From contig NZ_JNKF01000010.1 of the NCBI RefSeq assembly GCF_000702825.1, forward strand, positions 248,001-312,000: a stretch of DNA of 64,000 nt. Direction: 5' to 3'. Below are positions 14,987-24,397 of this stretch, in pieces. The notes under the pieces were generated by a model. That model saw only the letters and a list, made by a program, of their open reading frames with translations. It was not told the origin of the DNA and searched no databases. Position numbers and translations under genes: made by a program. Position 1 is the stretch's first letter. Each line of letters begins with the position of its first letter. This DNA comes from Prevotella sp. P6B1 (GTDB lineage Bacteria; Bacteroidota; Bacteroidia; Bacteroidales; Bacteroidaceae).

Positions 14987-16287
14987 TTCTCCTTTTCTAA
15001 TAATGCTTTGATTTTATCGATTGCCAGCGTAATACTGATGTTCTTGGCGATGATACGGCCAGAGCGGTCAACGAGATAGTTATGAGGAATGGTCTGAATT
15101 TTAAGTTGTTGATACTCTGGATATAATGCTCTTTTCTTATCATCATAGGCGTAATAGTTGTAAATCTTGTAGGGGCGATCAGTCTGTCTGGCGTCCTTGT
15201 TTCGCAAATCCTTTTCCTTAACGGTGCTCCACCACTGCTTACGATTCTCGTCCATACCTATCAAGCATACTACCAGATCATCACGGAACTCCTGTGCGGC
15301 ATAGCGGATATTGGGCATCTGAGCCATACAAGGCTGACACCACGAAGCCCAGAAATCAACCAATAAGTATTTTCCGCGAAAATCATTCGTATTCTGCTTG
15401 GGACCATTATAGAGTCGCAGATTCATGTAATCACCCACTTTCAGCGGTTTCATCGTAATGGTTTCATCCTTCTTGAATCGCTCGCTATAAACACGCAGTT
15501 CCAATGCTCCCCAGATTTCAAAACTCTGTGCTGACATATAGGAACCCATAGTACTATCATTCACAAAGGCTTTCATCGGCGGATAATCAGGAAAACGCTT
15601 CAGCAGAGAGTTCATCATCGCATCAACCTCTTCCTCTTTACATGGATACATCGTAGGGTATCTACGGAAGGAATAAAACACATGGCTTGCCGCATCAATC
15701 ACCGAATAGGGGCTATTGCCAGTACAGGCATAGTCCATGATAAATCGCTCCATCTTGGCTTCCTCCATCTTAGCCAGCAAATTAATCGAGTCGCGTTGTG
15801 CATCACTCAAGTCATATAGACGCGCTTGACTGTTCTGGTTAAGATATTCCTGACGGATACTATCCTTTTGAAGCTCAAACCTAACCATCTCAAGTGTAGA
15901 AGGCGACCCCTCTACTTTATCTATATAGCGGAAACGGAAGCCATCGTCCTCATCACCAATATGGATCGTTAAGCTATCACCGCCCTTCACCACAACGGGC
16001 ACACACTGAGGTCCACGACGCTGGAAGAGCAGATTTACATTATACTCATAAGGCACAAAGCCATGCATGGTACCCACCCGATGCTCAGCATCGAAACTGA
16101 TTGAGTCGTGTAGTTGCATCTCCTTCTCAATCATCGAGTACATATACAGTTTCTGAGTTTCGCTGGCAATAGCAGAATCAATCTTCACCGTCACCGCAAA
16201 CCTGTTTTCAGGCACCCCCACCCACTTCTGGGCAGAAGCACTGATGGTCTCGAACGCCAACAACGTTACCAGAATGATACTTCTCAT
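14977..16287 (-). CDS. TlpA/ResA-type thioredoxin-like protein, exported
   Basis: 436 residues with a signal peptide ending near ...TISASAQ (residue 20). The C-terminal third is a thioredoxin fold with the redox pair in FWASWCQPCMAQMP; the cis-Pro loop appears as IQTIPHNYLVDRSGRII. The N-terminal 250 residues resemble the DUF4369-type domains that precede such folds in Bacteroidota. It should act as a periplasmic disulfide reductase or oxidoreductase; substrates are unknown. It is the first gene of a two-gene unit with the TPR protein. Confidence 0.88.
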   Translation of the reverse strand: MRSIILVTLLAFETISASAQKWVGVPENRFAVTVKIDSAIASETQKLYMYSMIEKEMQLHDSISFDAEHRVGTMHGFVPYEYNVNLLFQRRGPQCVPVVVKGGDSLTIHIGDEDDGFRFRYIDKVEGSPSTLEMVRFELQKDSIRQEYLNQNSQARLYDLSDAQRDSINLLAKMEEAKMERFIMDYACTGNSPYSVIDAASHVFYSFRRYPTMYPCKEEEVDAMMNSLLKRFPDYPPMKAFVNDSTMGSYMSAQSFEIWGALELRVYSERFKKDETITMKPLKVGDYMNLRLYNGPKQNTNDFRGKYLLVDFWASWCQPCMAQMPNIRYAAQEFRDDLVVCLIGMDENRKQWWSTVKEKDLRNKDARQTDRPYKIYNYYAYDDKKRALYPEYQQLKIQTIPHNYLVDRSGRIIAKNISITLAIDKIKALLEKEKCQ

Positions 16288-16311
16288 ATTTTCGTTTTTT
16301 GTTTAACGGCG

Positions 16312-16319
16312 CAAAGTTA
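16312..16319 (-). promoter_or_regulatory. -7 box of the TlpA-type gene
   Basis: TAACTTTG on the minus strand, 25-32 bp before the ATG at 16287. No convincing -33 TTTG at the usual distance. Confidence 0.5.
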
Positions 16320-16406
16320 CATAAAAAAACGATAACCAGATGCAATAAATGTTTGAAATTTGTTTGCATCTTTGTGACAAACAAGACAATTGTGCCATTT
16401 TTTTTG

Positions 16407-16414
16407 TATCTTTG
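16407..16414 (+). promoter_or_regulatory. -7 box of the DUF2520 gene
   Basis: TATCTTTG, 25 bp before the ATG at 16439. The position argues that the frame opening further upstream (16349) is not translated. A good -33 element is not seen. Confidence 0.55.
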
Positions 16415-16438
16415 CAGCGTTTTATCAAAGTAAGAGTC

Positions 16439-17239
16439 ATGGAGATAGTTATTATTGGTTCTGGAAATCTGGCCACGCAATTGTCGCTGGCACTGAGTGA
16501 AGCTGGACATCATATCCAGCAAGTATATAGCCGAACAGCAGAGCATGCTAATGAGTTAGCCGATAAGTTAGGGTGCACATACACCACATCCATCGATGAA
16601 ATCAGCCAAAATGCAGATATGTTCATTATCTCCGTCAAGGATGATGCCATCAGTAGATTAGCCGAGAAAGTTGGACGTAATGCTAAGAATGGCATTGTGG
16701 TACACACAGCAGGCAGCATATCAATCGACGTACTGAAAGGTAAGGCACAGCACTACGGCATACTATACCCCATGCAGACATTCTCGAAAAACAGAAAGGT
16801 GGACTTCAAACCGATTCCTTGTTTTCTTGAGGCATCGGACGAGGAAACCCTCAGCGTTATCCGCTCGTTGGCAGAAAGTATATCTGACAATGTGGTGCTG
16901 GCCAATTCGAGTCAGCGCAAAAAAATTCACTTGGCAGCCGTGCTGGCCTGCAACTTCACTAACCACTGCTATCGCTTAGCCGAAAAGGTTCTTAAAGAAG
17001 AACAAATAGACTTCAAGCTTTTCCTTCCACTTATCGATGAAACGGCGAAAAAAGTATCAGAACTAAATCCAAAACAGGCCCAGACTGGCCCTATGGTACG
17101 CTACGATGTAGGCGTGATGAACATGCAGATTGACCTATTGAACGATGAACGTACCAAGCAGATCTATCGGTTGATGGCCGAGAGCATTCACGAAGATGCT
17201 ACATCAGCAGATGATACATTCCACCCGCAAAAGGCTTGA
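16439..17239 (+). CDS. Rossmann-like / DUF2520 dehydrogenase
   Basis: 266 residues. The N-terminal NAD(P)-binding motif is IIGSGNLATQLSLAL (residues 5-19), followed by a ProC/F420-reductase-like domain with FIISVKDDAI and VHTAGS; the C-terminal helical DUF2520 domain includes HLAAVLACNFTNHCY. The enzyme is expected to reduce or oxidise a small 2-keto/2-hydroxy or imine substrate, unknown here. I recall Francisella PanG, a ketopantoate reductase, having this architecture; that makes it a candidate for the reductase missing from the CoA operon (inference). It converges on dprA with a 41-bp tail overlap. Confidence 0.85.
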   Translation: MEIVIIGSGNLATQLSLALSEAGHHIQQVYSRTAEHANELADKLGCTYTTSIDEISQNADMFIISVKDDAISRLAEKVGRNAKNGIVVHTAGSISIDVLKGKAQHYGILYPMQTFSKNRKVDFKPIPCFLEASDEETLSVIRSLAESISDNVVLANSSQRKKIHLAAVLACNFTNHCYRLAEKVLKEEQIDFKLFLPLIDETAKKVSELNPKQAQTGPMVRYDVGVMNMQIDLLNDERTKQIYRLMAESIHEDATSADDTFHPQKA

Positions 17240-18323
17240 CCACACCTTTCATCTCAAGCTGGAAGAGAATGGCGGTTAGCTGACCGATAGAAATTCCACT
17301 CTTGACACTCAGGATATTTAATTGCAAATCGTTGGTTTGCTGTAGCAGACTCACGATTTTCTGTTCATCATCTGATAGATCAGGGAAAAGTTGGCGCTCG
17401 ATACCTTCAGCCAGAGCCTGCTGACGAATCACATCATGCTGCCACCCCATAGCATTCACAAAATCTTCGGCACTGGTAATCAGCGCAGCCCCATTATCGC
17501 GAATCAAATGATTACAACCTTCGGAATACGGCAAACCAATATTGCCAGGAAAAGCAAACACCGCCCGATCGTAGCTCTGGGCTATCTCGGCAGTAATCAG
17601 ACTACCACCTTTAGAAGCACTTTCAATCACTATTGTTGCGTCAGAACAACCGGCCACGATACGATTACGACGCACAAAGTTAGGTTTATCAGCATTGGTC
17701 AGGGTCATAAACTCAGTCAGTAACCCGCCATGTTCTACGATTTTTGCAGCCACATCACGATGATGATAGGGATAAATCTGATCGAGTCCGTGAGCCAATA
17801 CTGCCAATGTATCGTATCCCTGTTCAAGTGCCTGCTTATGCGCACAGACATCCACACCATAAGCCAGACCACTCACAATAAGCACTTGGGGACACATCTC
17901 ATGCAACTCTCTGACAAACTTGCGGATAATATCTTCACCATAACGCGTCATGTGACGTGTACCAACAATACTGATTATCTTCTGTTGATTCAAGTCTGCA
18001 TGACCTTTATAATATAGCACTAACGGTGCATCAGGACATTCCTGCAGCCGTTGAGGATAGTCGTCGTCCATCAACGAAAAAGCTTGAATGCGAAGCTCTT
18101 CCATATATTTCATTTCAGTTTCTGCCCGTTTCATCGCATCGCCCCAGTCTTTTAGCGCCTCAATGAGCCGTGGCGTACATCCTTCAATGATATCACCGAT
18201 TTCATTTCTGTGCTCATACAGATTCTGTGCACTGCCTGCAGCCCTGTATAGTTCTAAGGCCTGCTGAAAATTGAAGTTCGTCAGACGCGTGAGCGCCATT
18301 GCATAGAAAATTTCCTGGTTCAT
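17199..18323 (-). CDS. dprA: DNA processing protein DprA
   Basis: 374 residues. DprA binds single-stranded DNA entering the cell and loads RecA during natural transformation. Present are the N-terminal SAM-like helices, the Rossmann core (ISIVGTRHMTRYG, VSGLAYGVDVCAHK, FVRRNRIVAG, ESASKGGSLITAEIA, AFPGNIGLPYSEGCNHLI) and a C-terminal winged helix (about 300-374). The ATG at 18323 was chosen because it follows the upstream stop by 4 bp and matches the family N-terminus; an ATG at 18356 overlaps the upstream gene. comF and yifB/comM are elsewhere in the window. Confidence 0.95.
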   Translation of the reverse strand: MNQEIFYAMALTRLTNFNFQQALELYRAAGSAQNLYEHRNEIGDIIEGCTPRLIEALKDWGDAMKRAETEMKYMEELRIQAFSLMDDDYPQRLQECPDAPLVLYYKGHADLNQQKIISIVGTRHMTRYGEDIIRKFVRELHEMCPQVLIVSGLAYGVDVCAHKQALEQGYDTLAVLAHGLDQIYPYHHRDVAAKIVEHGGLLTEFMTLTNADKPNFVRRNRIVAGCSDATIVIESASKGGSLITAEIAQSYDRAVFAFPGNIGLPYSEGCNHLIRDNGAALITSAEDFVNAMGWQHDVIRQQALAEGIERQLFPDLSDDEQKIVSLLQQTNDLQLNILSVKSGISIGQLTAILFQLEMKGVVKPFAGGMYHLLM

Positions 18324-18327
18324 AAGT

Positions 18328-19623
18328 TTATTTGCGTTTAAGATATTCGTAACCAAAGCGACAACGCAAACAGTCTTTCTTATCGCAATATTCCTTTTTG
18401 AGCTGTATCAGAGCTTGCGAGTCACCAGCCGTCTTCACAGGCAATCCCACCTGTAGCCACATGCGGATGATATGATTGTTCTCAGCCTTCATTTGTTCCA
18501 GAAAGTCGAAGGCTCTATCACAAAGCACTTCTTTGGAGCAATGCCGTCCATAAGCAAACAACATAGGAATTGCCGTGTTGATAGTCAACAGATTAATGGA
18601 TCCGTACGACAGATGTTTCTCGTTTTTAGAACTGGTAGAGCCAAATGTATAGTGCGTCTCCCAATAAGGGGTGACGTGCGAACTGAGAACATTTTTCAAT
18701 TGGTCGAGAGAATCACACTCTATCAGCTGACTCAGCCCCGCCTTTTGCTGGTAATACAGATTGGCCAGCTGGGATATTCGGATATGCGGGAAGTTCTGAG
18801 GGCGCAGTCGCAAGAATCGCCACAACTTAAAATCAATCGGTCTCATCGAGAATTTATGCGCTAGATACTGATACTCGTTACGCAAACGGGCAAAGTAGCC
18901 GTCGTTGAGTGCCTCCGTCTGATAATACGCTGGTATAGCCTCAAGTTCTAGTAATCCAGCCTGTCCCATAAAGATGGCTTCAATCTGGAACAGGTCATCT
19001 CGATGGTGAGCAACCGCATTGAGCGGAATGTTACGTGCCCACTGCTCAAACACATCACCGTTGATGCCAAATCCATAGTTTCGTGCCAAAGTCATGAAAT
19101 AGGCACCCTCCCATGATCCATTGCAAAGTTTAACCCGCTCACGGATATCCTCAGTTTTGCGTTCCAGACGCTCCGTCTGCAGTGCAGCCATCCATGAATG
19201 TACCGCCAGCGATGGCAAGTCAGGGATGATCTTATAGCAAGCAGGGTACTCCTCTGTCCTTTTAAGTTCATCGTAATGCGCTTGCACATGCTGTGGCACA
19301 TCCAGCTGAACCTGAGGCACATACTGTCCGTTGCTCTTCATCACTTCCGTATCTAGCACCTTCGCCACATGCAGAATCACATTATCGTAGTCGCGATTCT
19401 TATCGTGACCATGCTGATACCAGTCGCTCGACTTGTCGTGGATTTCCACATTGCCTGCCCACATCGTGTCGTTGATTCTGATTTTGGCATTGACAAAATC
19501 AGGTCCGGAATCGTGATTCATTCTACCAGGGTCAATCACCTCTACGAGTTGACCGTCACTCGTTCTCAGCTCTTTGAGCGGAAAGAGTTTCAACTTCCAA
19601 GTGTAATGGAGTAACTGTTCCAT
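18328..19623 (-). CDS. DUF2851 family protein
   Basis: 431 residues of a Bacteroidota-enriched family without assigned function. Conserved stretches include PGRMNHDSGPDFVNAKI near residue 32, WAGNVEIHDKSSDWYQHGH and DNVILHVAKVLD. The C-terminus carries a Cys-containing tail (CDKKDCLRCRFGYEYLKR) that looks like a small metal site. The Asp/Glu/His pattern of the N-terminal half is nuclease-like to my eye, but that is only an impression. The start at 19623 drops a 21-residue extension of the open frame. It is directly upstream of dprA (4 bp), so a DNA-related role is plausible. Confidence 0.85.
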   Translation of the reverse strand: MEQLLHYTWKLKLFPLKELRTSDGQLVEVIDPGRMNHDSGPDFVNAKIRINDTMWAGNVEIHDKSSDWYQHGHDKNRDYDNVILHVAKVLDTEVMKSNGQYVPQVQLDVPQHVQAHYDELKRTEEYPACYKIIPDLPSLAVHSWMAALQTERLERKTEDIRERVKLCNGSWEGAYFMTLARNYGFGINGDVFEQWARNIPLNAVAHHRDDLFQIEAIFMGQAGLLELEAIPAYYQTEALNDGYFARLRNEYQYLAHKFSMRPIDFKLWRFLRLRPQNFPHIRISQLANLYYQQKAGLSQLIECDSLDQLKNVLSSHVTPYWETHYTFGSTSSKNEKHLSYGSINLLTINTAIPMLFAYGRHCSKEVLCDRAFDFLEQMKAENNHIIRMWLQVGLPVKTAGDSQALIQLKKEYCDKKDCLRCRFGYEYLKRK

Positions 19624-19709
19624 CTTGACAAATTTAGTTCGATAGTAATATTTTGCGTACAAAAATACATTATTCCTATGAATCAACCAAATTTTATCAG
19701 AAAAATGTT

Positions 19710-19717
19710 TAACTTTG
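19710..19717 (+). promoter_or_regulatory. -7 box of dusB
   Basis: TAACTTTG just 8 bp before the ATG at 19726, implying a leader of only a few bases. It lies inside the longer open frame, which supports the shorter protein. Confidence 0.5.
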
Positions 19718-19725
19718 CAGCCGAA

Positions 19726-20673
19726 ATGAAGATTGGAGAGATAGAATTTGGTGAAAAACCGGTGTTTTTGGCACCGATGGAGGATGTGACAGACATTGGT
19801 TTCCGACTGCTGTGCAAGCGGTTCGGAGCTGCTATGGTATATACGGAGTTCGTCAGTGCCGAGGCACTGATACGTGATGTCAAGTCGACGATATCAAAAC
19901 TAACCATCAGCAATACCGAGCGACCTGTAGGCATACAAATCTACGGCCGCGATGTAGAGGCTATGGTCGAGGCTGCCAAGATTGTAGAACAAGCTGGTCC
20001 CGACTTGATTGACCTGAACTTTGGCTGTCCTGTAAAAAAAGTGGCAGGCAAAGGTGCTGGCGCAGGTATGTTGCAAAACATCCCCAAAATGCTTGAGATT
20101 ACCCGTAAGGTGGTGGATGCCGTGAAGCTTCCTGTAACAGTAAAAACCCGTTTGGGTTGGAACCACGAGCAGCTCATTATCACCGAACTGGCCGAACAGC
20201 TACAGGACTGCGGCATTAAAGCACTTACCATTCATGGACGCACACGCAGTCAGATGTACACAGGCGAGGCTGATTGGACGCTAATTGGCGAAGTGAAGCG
20301 CAACCCCAAGATACATATTCCTATCATCGGCAATGGCGATATCCACAGCTTAGACGAGGCTGATGAAGCTTTCAAGACTTATGGTGTAGATGCCGTGATG
20401 ATTGGTCGTGCCACATTTGGTTGCCCATGGATTTTCAGTCGTGAGCAACTGGACTTCAATCAGAAGCTTGATATCCTCGAGGAACTTCTGCGGATCAACG
20501 TAGAACGTATTGACGAGAAGCGAGGCATCCTCCATACCAGAAGACACCTCGCTGCCACTCCTATATTCAAGGGAATACCTGATTTCCGTCAGACACGTAT
20601 CGCCATGCTGCGAGCAGAGAAAATGGATGAACTCCTGCAGATTCTCGAAGATACGCGAAAAATGCTGGGATAA
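19726..20673 (+). CDS. dusB: tRNA-dihydrouridine synthase
   Basis: FMN-dependent reductase converting uridine to dihydrouridine in tRNA. 315 residues beginning MKIGEIEFGEKPVFLAPMED, with the TIM-barrel motifs MEDVTDIGFR, the catalytic Cys in DLNFGCPVKKV, VKTRLGW, HGRTRSQMYTG, GNGDI and MIGRATFGCPWIF. The start was placed at 19726 because the -7 box lies inside the upstream extension and the family begins here. It is a single gene between divergent DUF2851 and the convergent esterase. Confidence 0.93.
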   Translation: MKIGEIEFGEKPVFLAPMEDVTDIGFRLLCKRFGAAMVYTEFVSAEALIRDVKSTISKLTISNTERPVGIQIYGRDVEAMVEAAKIVEQAGPDLIDLNFGCPVKKVAGKGAGAGMLQNIPKMLEITRKVVDAVKLPVTVKTRLGWNHEQLIITELAEQLQDCGIKALTIHGRTRSQMYTGEADWTLIGEVKRNPKIHIPIIGNGDIHSLDEADEAFKTYGVDAVMIGRATFGCPWIFSREQLDFNQKLDILEELLRINVERIDEKRGILHTRRHLAATPIFKGIPDFRQTRIAMLRAEKMDELLQILEDTRKMLG

Positions 20674-20685
20674 TCCTTTATTTTT

Positions 20686-21816
20686 TTAGAACCAATTCAT
20701 TAACGAACGCAGATAGGCTGTCAGTTCGCCAGCCATCTTCTCATCCTCATACACATTGGGATGCCAGTCGTTGCCGTACCACTCATCACCAGAGATGGGT
20801 GCCATATCAAAACGGTACACCTCAGCATCGCCCGCCTTCCTGGCTTCGGCCACAACACCATCGAGCAACTGCTTCACCTGCTGCAACTCCTTGTTGTACA
20901 GCATCGAGCCCGACAGAAAAACAATCTTAGCCTGGGGATTATGCTGGCGCACCAGCTGCAACAGCTTCTGATAGCCCTGCTTGAGCAACCTCAAATCATA
21001 GTTGTTGGTCGACATATCGTTGGTGCCCAGGTTGATACACACCACATCGGGCTGATAACGGGTGAAATCCCACTTCTCACGTAAAAAACTGGCCTCCTGG
21101 CGCAGTTTCAGGTCATAAGCATAGCCTGTATACTCATATTGAACAGGCATGCACGAACGAGGCGAACCGCTCTTAGCCTCGCCATAGTTGCGATAGGCAC
21201 CAATGCCGCTACGAGCCACCACCCAGTGCTGGGCATCCAGGTTGCGCGCCGTGATCGAGGCATAGCTGTAGTAATGATTCTCTGTGGCATAATCGAAATG
21301 CTCCTCTTTCTTCAATCCTTCGTTACCATAGCCACAAGTGATAGAGTTGCCGATGAATTCAATCTTTCTTGAAGGCAAAGCAGGCGCATCAACCAGTTTT
21401 TTGCCCTTATCGAGCACAAAGCCCCAGAACTCAGGATAGAACTCGTAACCCTCAATGACATACATCAGTTTAACCGTATGCACGCCATCGGCCAGCGCGG
21501 TGGCCAGCGTAACCACCGAATCGCGCTCACCACGAAACGCCACCTTGAAAGGCTCGGCCTTGTCTATCTGCGCCATGAAATAGCCGCTCTGAGGCTTAGC
21601 CATCATACGAAGAGAGGTTCCCTCAAAGGCAGCGATAATCTGAACACCAGGAAAATTGAACGCTGGGCGCTCAGGGTTGGTAAAACTTATACGTCCGGTG
21701 TACTGAATATGCTTATCAGTAGGACGGATGATACTTCCCTGAACGGGTACTGTTTTAATGGCCATCAGCTGTTGGCACATCATTGCCACGAAGGCAAGAA
21801 TAATTACTTTTTTCAT
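20686..21816 (-). CDS. SGNH/GDSL esterase, carbohydrate esterase family 2-like
   Basis: 376 residues with a signal peptide ending near ...QQLMA (residue 19). An N-terminal beta-sandwich (about 25-145) precedes an SGNH hydrolase: the nucleophile block is FIGNSITCGYGNEG, then INLGTNDMST and the C-terminal Asp/His in NDWHPNVYEDEKM. This two-domain layout matches CE2 acetyl esterases that deacetylate xylan and related plant polysaccharides, so an exported role in hemicellulose breakdown is likely. No xylanase or SusCD genes are adjacent. It converges on dusB with a 12-bp gap. Confidence 0.87.
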   Translation of the reverse strand: MKKVIILAFVAMMCQQLMAIKTVPVQGSIIRPTDKHIQYTGRISFTNPERPAFNFPGVQIIAAFEGTSLRMMAKPQSGYFMAQIDKAEPFKVAFRGERDSVVTLATALADGVHTVKLMYVIEGYEFYPEFWGFVLDKGKKLVDAPALPSRKIEFIGNSITCGYGNEGLKKEEHFDYATENHYYSYASITARNLDAQHWVVARSGIGAYRNYGEAKSGSPRSCMPVQYEYTGYAYDLKLRQEASFLREKWDFTRYQPDVVCINLGTNDMSTNNYDLRLLKQGYQKLLQLVRQHNPQAKIVFLSGSMLYNKELQQVKQLLDGVVAEARKAGDAEVYRFDMAPISGDEWYGNDWHPNVYEDEKMAGELTAYLRSLMNWF

Positions 21817-21836
21817 ATAATTTTAGCTTTTGCCTG

Positions 21837-21865
21837 CAAAAATACAAAAAGTTTTCGTATCTTTG
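21837..21865. promoter_or_regulatory. Divergent -7 boxes, esterase and lemA
   Basis: TATTTTTG on the minus strand (21844-21837), 21 bp before the esterase start, and TATCTTTG on the plus strand (21858-21865), 28 bp before lemA. No -33 TTTG occurs at 19-21 bp for either. Confidence 0.45.
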
Positions 21866-21892
21866 CGCCGTTAATCCAAAATATTTTTAATT

Positions 21893-22471
21893 ATGCAAGG
21901 AATAGGACTCATATTCGGTATAATCGTTGCATTGGCGGTTATCGTCATCGGTTATTTCATCTCAACCCAGCGTACACTGGTAAACCTCGATGAACTGTGC
22001 AAAAATGCCCTGAGCCAGATAGAGGTTCAGCTCAATTCGCGTTTCGATGCGATTATCGCTTTAGCCAAGACCGCTGCCCAATATGCCAAGCACGAGAGTG
22101 AAACCATCATCCAAACGGTTCAAGCTCGTGGTGGTAACGCTCCTGCAAATACACCAGCAGCCATCAACCAGCAGGCCGATCTGTTAGGACAGATGATGGG
22201 GCGTCTGAACGTCGTAGTTGAACAATATCCAGAACTGAAGGCCAGCGATCTGTATGCCAAAGCACAGGACGGACAGAAGGAATACGAAGAGCATGTACGT
22301 ATCTCACGCATGGTTTATAACGATACCGCTACCAAGATGAACCGCATGGTTCGTCAGTGGCCTTCAAGCATCGTCGCTTCGATGCTGCACTTCGACATGA
22401 AGGAATATCTTAAGGTAGACAACGAACAAAAGAAAGAGTATCCTAACCTCGACGAAGCATTCAAGAAGTAA
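21893..22471 (+). CDS. lemA: LemA family protein
   Basis: 192 residues. One N-terminal membrane segment (about 3-22), then a mostly helical domain typical of Lem[28 protein letters not shown], then [15 protein letters not shown] and [21 protein letters not shown]. LemA proteins are conserved and membrane-anchored with unclear function. The stop overlaps the ruvB start by one base (TAATG), so the two genes are cotranslated. Confidence 0.93.
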   Translation: MQGIGLIFGIIVALAVIVIGYFISTQRTLVNLDELCKNALSQIEVQLNSRFDAIIALAKTAAQYAKHESETIIQTVQARGGNAPANTPAAINQQADLLGQMMGRLNVVVEQYPELKASDLYAKAQDGQKEYEEHVRISRMVYNDTATKMNRMVRQWPSSIVASMLHFDMKEYLKVDNEQKKEYPNLDEAFKK

Positions 22472-23505
22472 TGAACGAGGATTTCGACATACGCGAAGAA
22501 CGCTTCTCGCAGGGAGAGAAAGACTTTGAGAATGCTTTAAGACCGTTGAGTTTTTGTGATTTCAGCGGTCAGAAGAAGGTTGTTGAGAATCTAGAAGTAT
22601 TTGTCGAAGCAGCCAAGTATCGTGGCGAGCCACTCGACCACACATTACTGCACGGTCCTCCTGGACTGGGCAAGACCACTCTCTCGAATATCATTGCCAA
22701 CGAATTGGGCGTAGGTTTCAAGATTACCAGCGGTCCTGTACTGGATAAGCCAGGCGATCTGGCAGGCATCCTCACATCGCTCGAAAAGAACGATGTGCTG
22801 TTTATCGACGAGATTCACCGTTTGTCGCCAGTAGTCGAGGAATATCTCTACTCGGCAATGGAAGACTACCGCATCGACATCATGATTGATAAAGGCCCCT
22901 CGGCACGCAGTATCCAGATTGACCTGAATCCGTTTACTTTAGTGGGAGCCACCACTCGCAGCGGACTACTGACAGCTCCGCTCAGAGCGCGTTTTGGTAT
23001 AAACATGCACTTGGAGTATTACGAACCCGAAACGCTGCAAACCATCATCGAGCGTTCGGCAGGCATCCTTGGAGTACCCATCACAGAAGATGCCGCCTTG
23101 GAGATTGCAGGTCGTTCTCGTGGAACGCCCCGTATTGCCAACGCCCTATTGCGCCGCGTACGCGACTTTGCTCAGGTGAAAGGCAATGGTATGATTGACA
23201 CCAAGATTACTCGTATAGCCCTAACGGCTCTGAATATCGATAAGTATGGTCTTGATGAAATCGACAATAAGATTCTGCTGACCATCATCGATAAGTTCCG
23301 TGGCGGTCCTGTAGGCATTACCACCATCGCTACCGCCATCGGCGAGGATGCAGGAACGGTAGAGGAGGTTTACGAACCATTCCTGATTATGGAGGGCTTT
23401 ATCAAACGTACCCCTCGCGGCCGTATGGTTACCGAACTGGCCTACAAGCATTTTGGCCGCAATCCGTACGGCGGAAACATTATGCAACCCAATCTGTTTG
23501 ACTGA
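22471..23505 (+). CDS. ruvB: Holliday junction branch migration ATPase RuvB
   Basis: 344 residues of the hexameric AAA+ motor that drives branch migration with RuvA. Walker [12 protein letters not shown] is at about 62-72, Walker [11 protein letters not shown] near 108, sensor 1 in LVGATTRSG, arginine finger region LRARFG, sensor 2 [20 protein letters not shown], and a C-terminal winged helix ending near RTPRGRM. Full length. ruvA is not in the window. coaD follows after 1 bp. Confidence 0.98.
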   Translation: MNEDFDIREERFSQGEKDFENALRPLSFCDFSGQKKVVENLEVFVEAAKYRGEPLDHTLLHGPPGLGKTTLSNIIANELGVGFKITSGPVLDKPGDLAGILTSLEKNDVLFIDEIHRLSPVVEEYLYSAMEDYRIDIMIDKGPSARSIQIDLNPFTLVGATTRSGLLTAPLRARFGINMHLEYYEPETLQTIIERSAGILGVPITEDAALEIAGRSRGTPRIANALLRRVRDFAQVKGNGMIDTKITRIALTALNIDKYGLDEIDNKILLTIIDKFRGGPVGITTIATAIGEDAGTVEEVYEPFLIMEGFIKRTPRGRMVTELAYKHFGRNPYGGNIMQPNLFD

Positions 23506-23506
23506 T

Positions 23507-23956
23507 ATGAGAACAGGAATATTTGTGGGGAGTTTCAATCCCTTCACCATTGGTCACGATTCCATCGTGCGTCGCGCTTTGCCACTCTTCGACCGTTTGG
23601 TCATTGGTGTGGTAGGCGACAATGTGCACAAGCCTGATATGCCATCAGCTGAAGAGCGCATGCAGGCCATCAGAGAACTCTATGCAAACGAGCCACGCAT
23701 CGAGGTAAAGCCCTATCACGGTCTGGCAATGGACTTCGCCAAAGCAGAAAACGCCCAGTTCATCGTGAAAGGCGTGCGAACTGTGAGCGACTTTGAATAC
23801 GAGCAGTGGCAGGCCGACTTCAACCGCAAGTTGGGCGGCATAGAAACCATACTGCTTTATACTGAGCCAGAACTGGCCAGCATCTCATCGAGCGCCGTGC
23901 GCGAACTACAGCACTTTGGTGTTGACGTCAGTGCTTATCTACCGAAAAAACTATAG
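23507..23956 (+). CDS. coaD: Phosphopantetheine adenylyltransferase
   Basis: Transfers AMP to 4'-phosphopantetheine, giving dephospho-CoA, the penultimate CoA step. 149 residues with GSFNPFTIGHDSIV (the TxGH nucleotide-binding motif), VKGVRTVSDFEYE and the ISSSAVREL motif. The ATG at 23507 follows the ruvB stop and gives the family N-terminus MRTGIFVGSFNPF. The last step enzyme, CoaE, is not visible here. Confidence 0.96.
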   Translation: MRTGIFVGSFNPFTIGHDSIVRRALPLFDRLVIGVVGDNVHKPDMPSAEERMQAIRELYANEPRIEVKPYHGLAMDFAKAENAQFIVKGVRTVSDFEYEQWQADFNRKLGGIETILLYTEPELASISSSAVRELQHFGVDVSAYLPKKL

Positions 23957-23961
23957 CTAAT

Positions 23962-24384
23962 ATGATTATATACGAAGCTGAAGGGGTAAAGTTCCCCAAC
24001 ATCAAAAAACGAGAGACCACCAATTGGATTCGCCAGGTGGCAGCCAGTTACGGTAAGAAAGTCGGTGAAATCGGATATTTGTTTGTAAACGACGAGAAAA
24101 TTCTCGAGGTGAACAACCAGTTCTTAGGTCACGACTACTACACAGACATCATCACCTTCGACTATTCAGAAGGTAAGACTATCAGCGGTGACATCTACCT
24201 TTCTGTAGACACCGTGTTTACTAATGCCGATAAGTTTAGTCGCCCTTACGACGAGGAGCTACACCGTGTGATTATCCACGGCATTCTGCATCTGTGTGGC
24301 ATCAACGACAAGGGGCCAGGCGAGCGAGAGATTATGGAAGCTGCCGAAAACAAGGCCCTCGCCATGTTAAAGGATAACAAGTAG
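23962..24384 (+). CDS. ybeY: Endoribonuclease YbeY
   Basis: Single-strand-specific metalloendoribonuclease for rRNA 3' maturation and ribosome quality control. 140 residues. The metal motif appears as HGILHLCGINDKG (two His visible); the third His of the canonical HxxxHxxGxxH is Asp here, a variation I believe is common in Bacteroidota YbeY. DIITFDYSEG and DIYLSVDTV match other conserved regions. It lies 5 bp after coaD in the lemA-ruvB-coaD-ybeY unit. Confidence 0.93.
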   Translation: MIIYEAEGVKFPNIKKRETTNWIRQVAASYGKKVGEIGYLFVNDEKILEVNNQFLGHDYYTDIITFDYSEGKTISGDIYLSVDTVFTNADKFSRPYDEELHRVIIHGILHLCGINDKGPGEREIMEAAENKALAMLKDNK

Positions 24385-24397
24385 GTATTAAGAAAAT

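Noticed and set aside
20674..20685. Terminator between dusB and the esterase gene
   Set aside because: A T-run is present but no stem; the gap is too short for a convincing hairpin.
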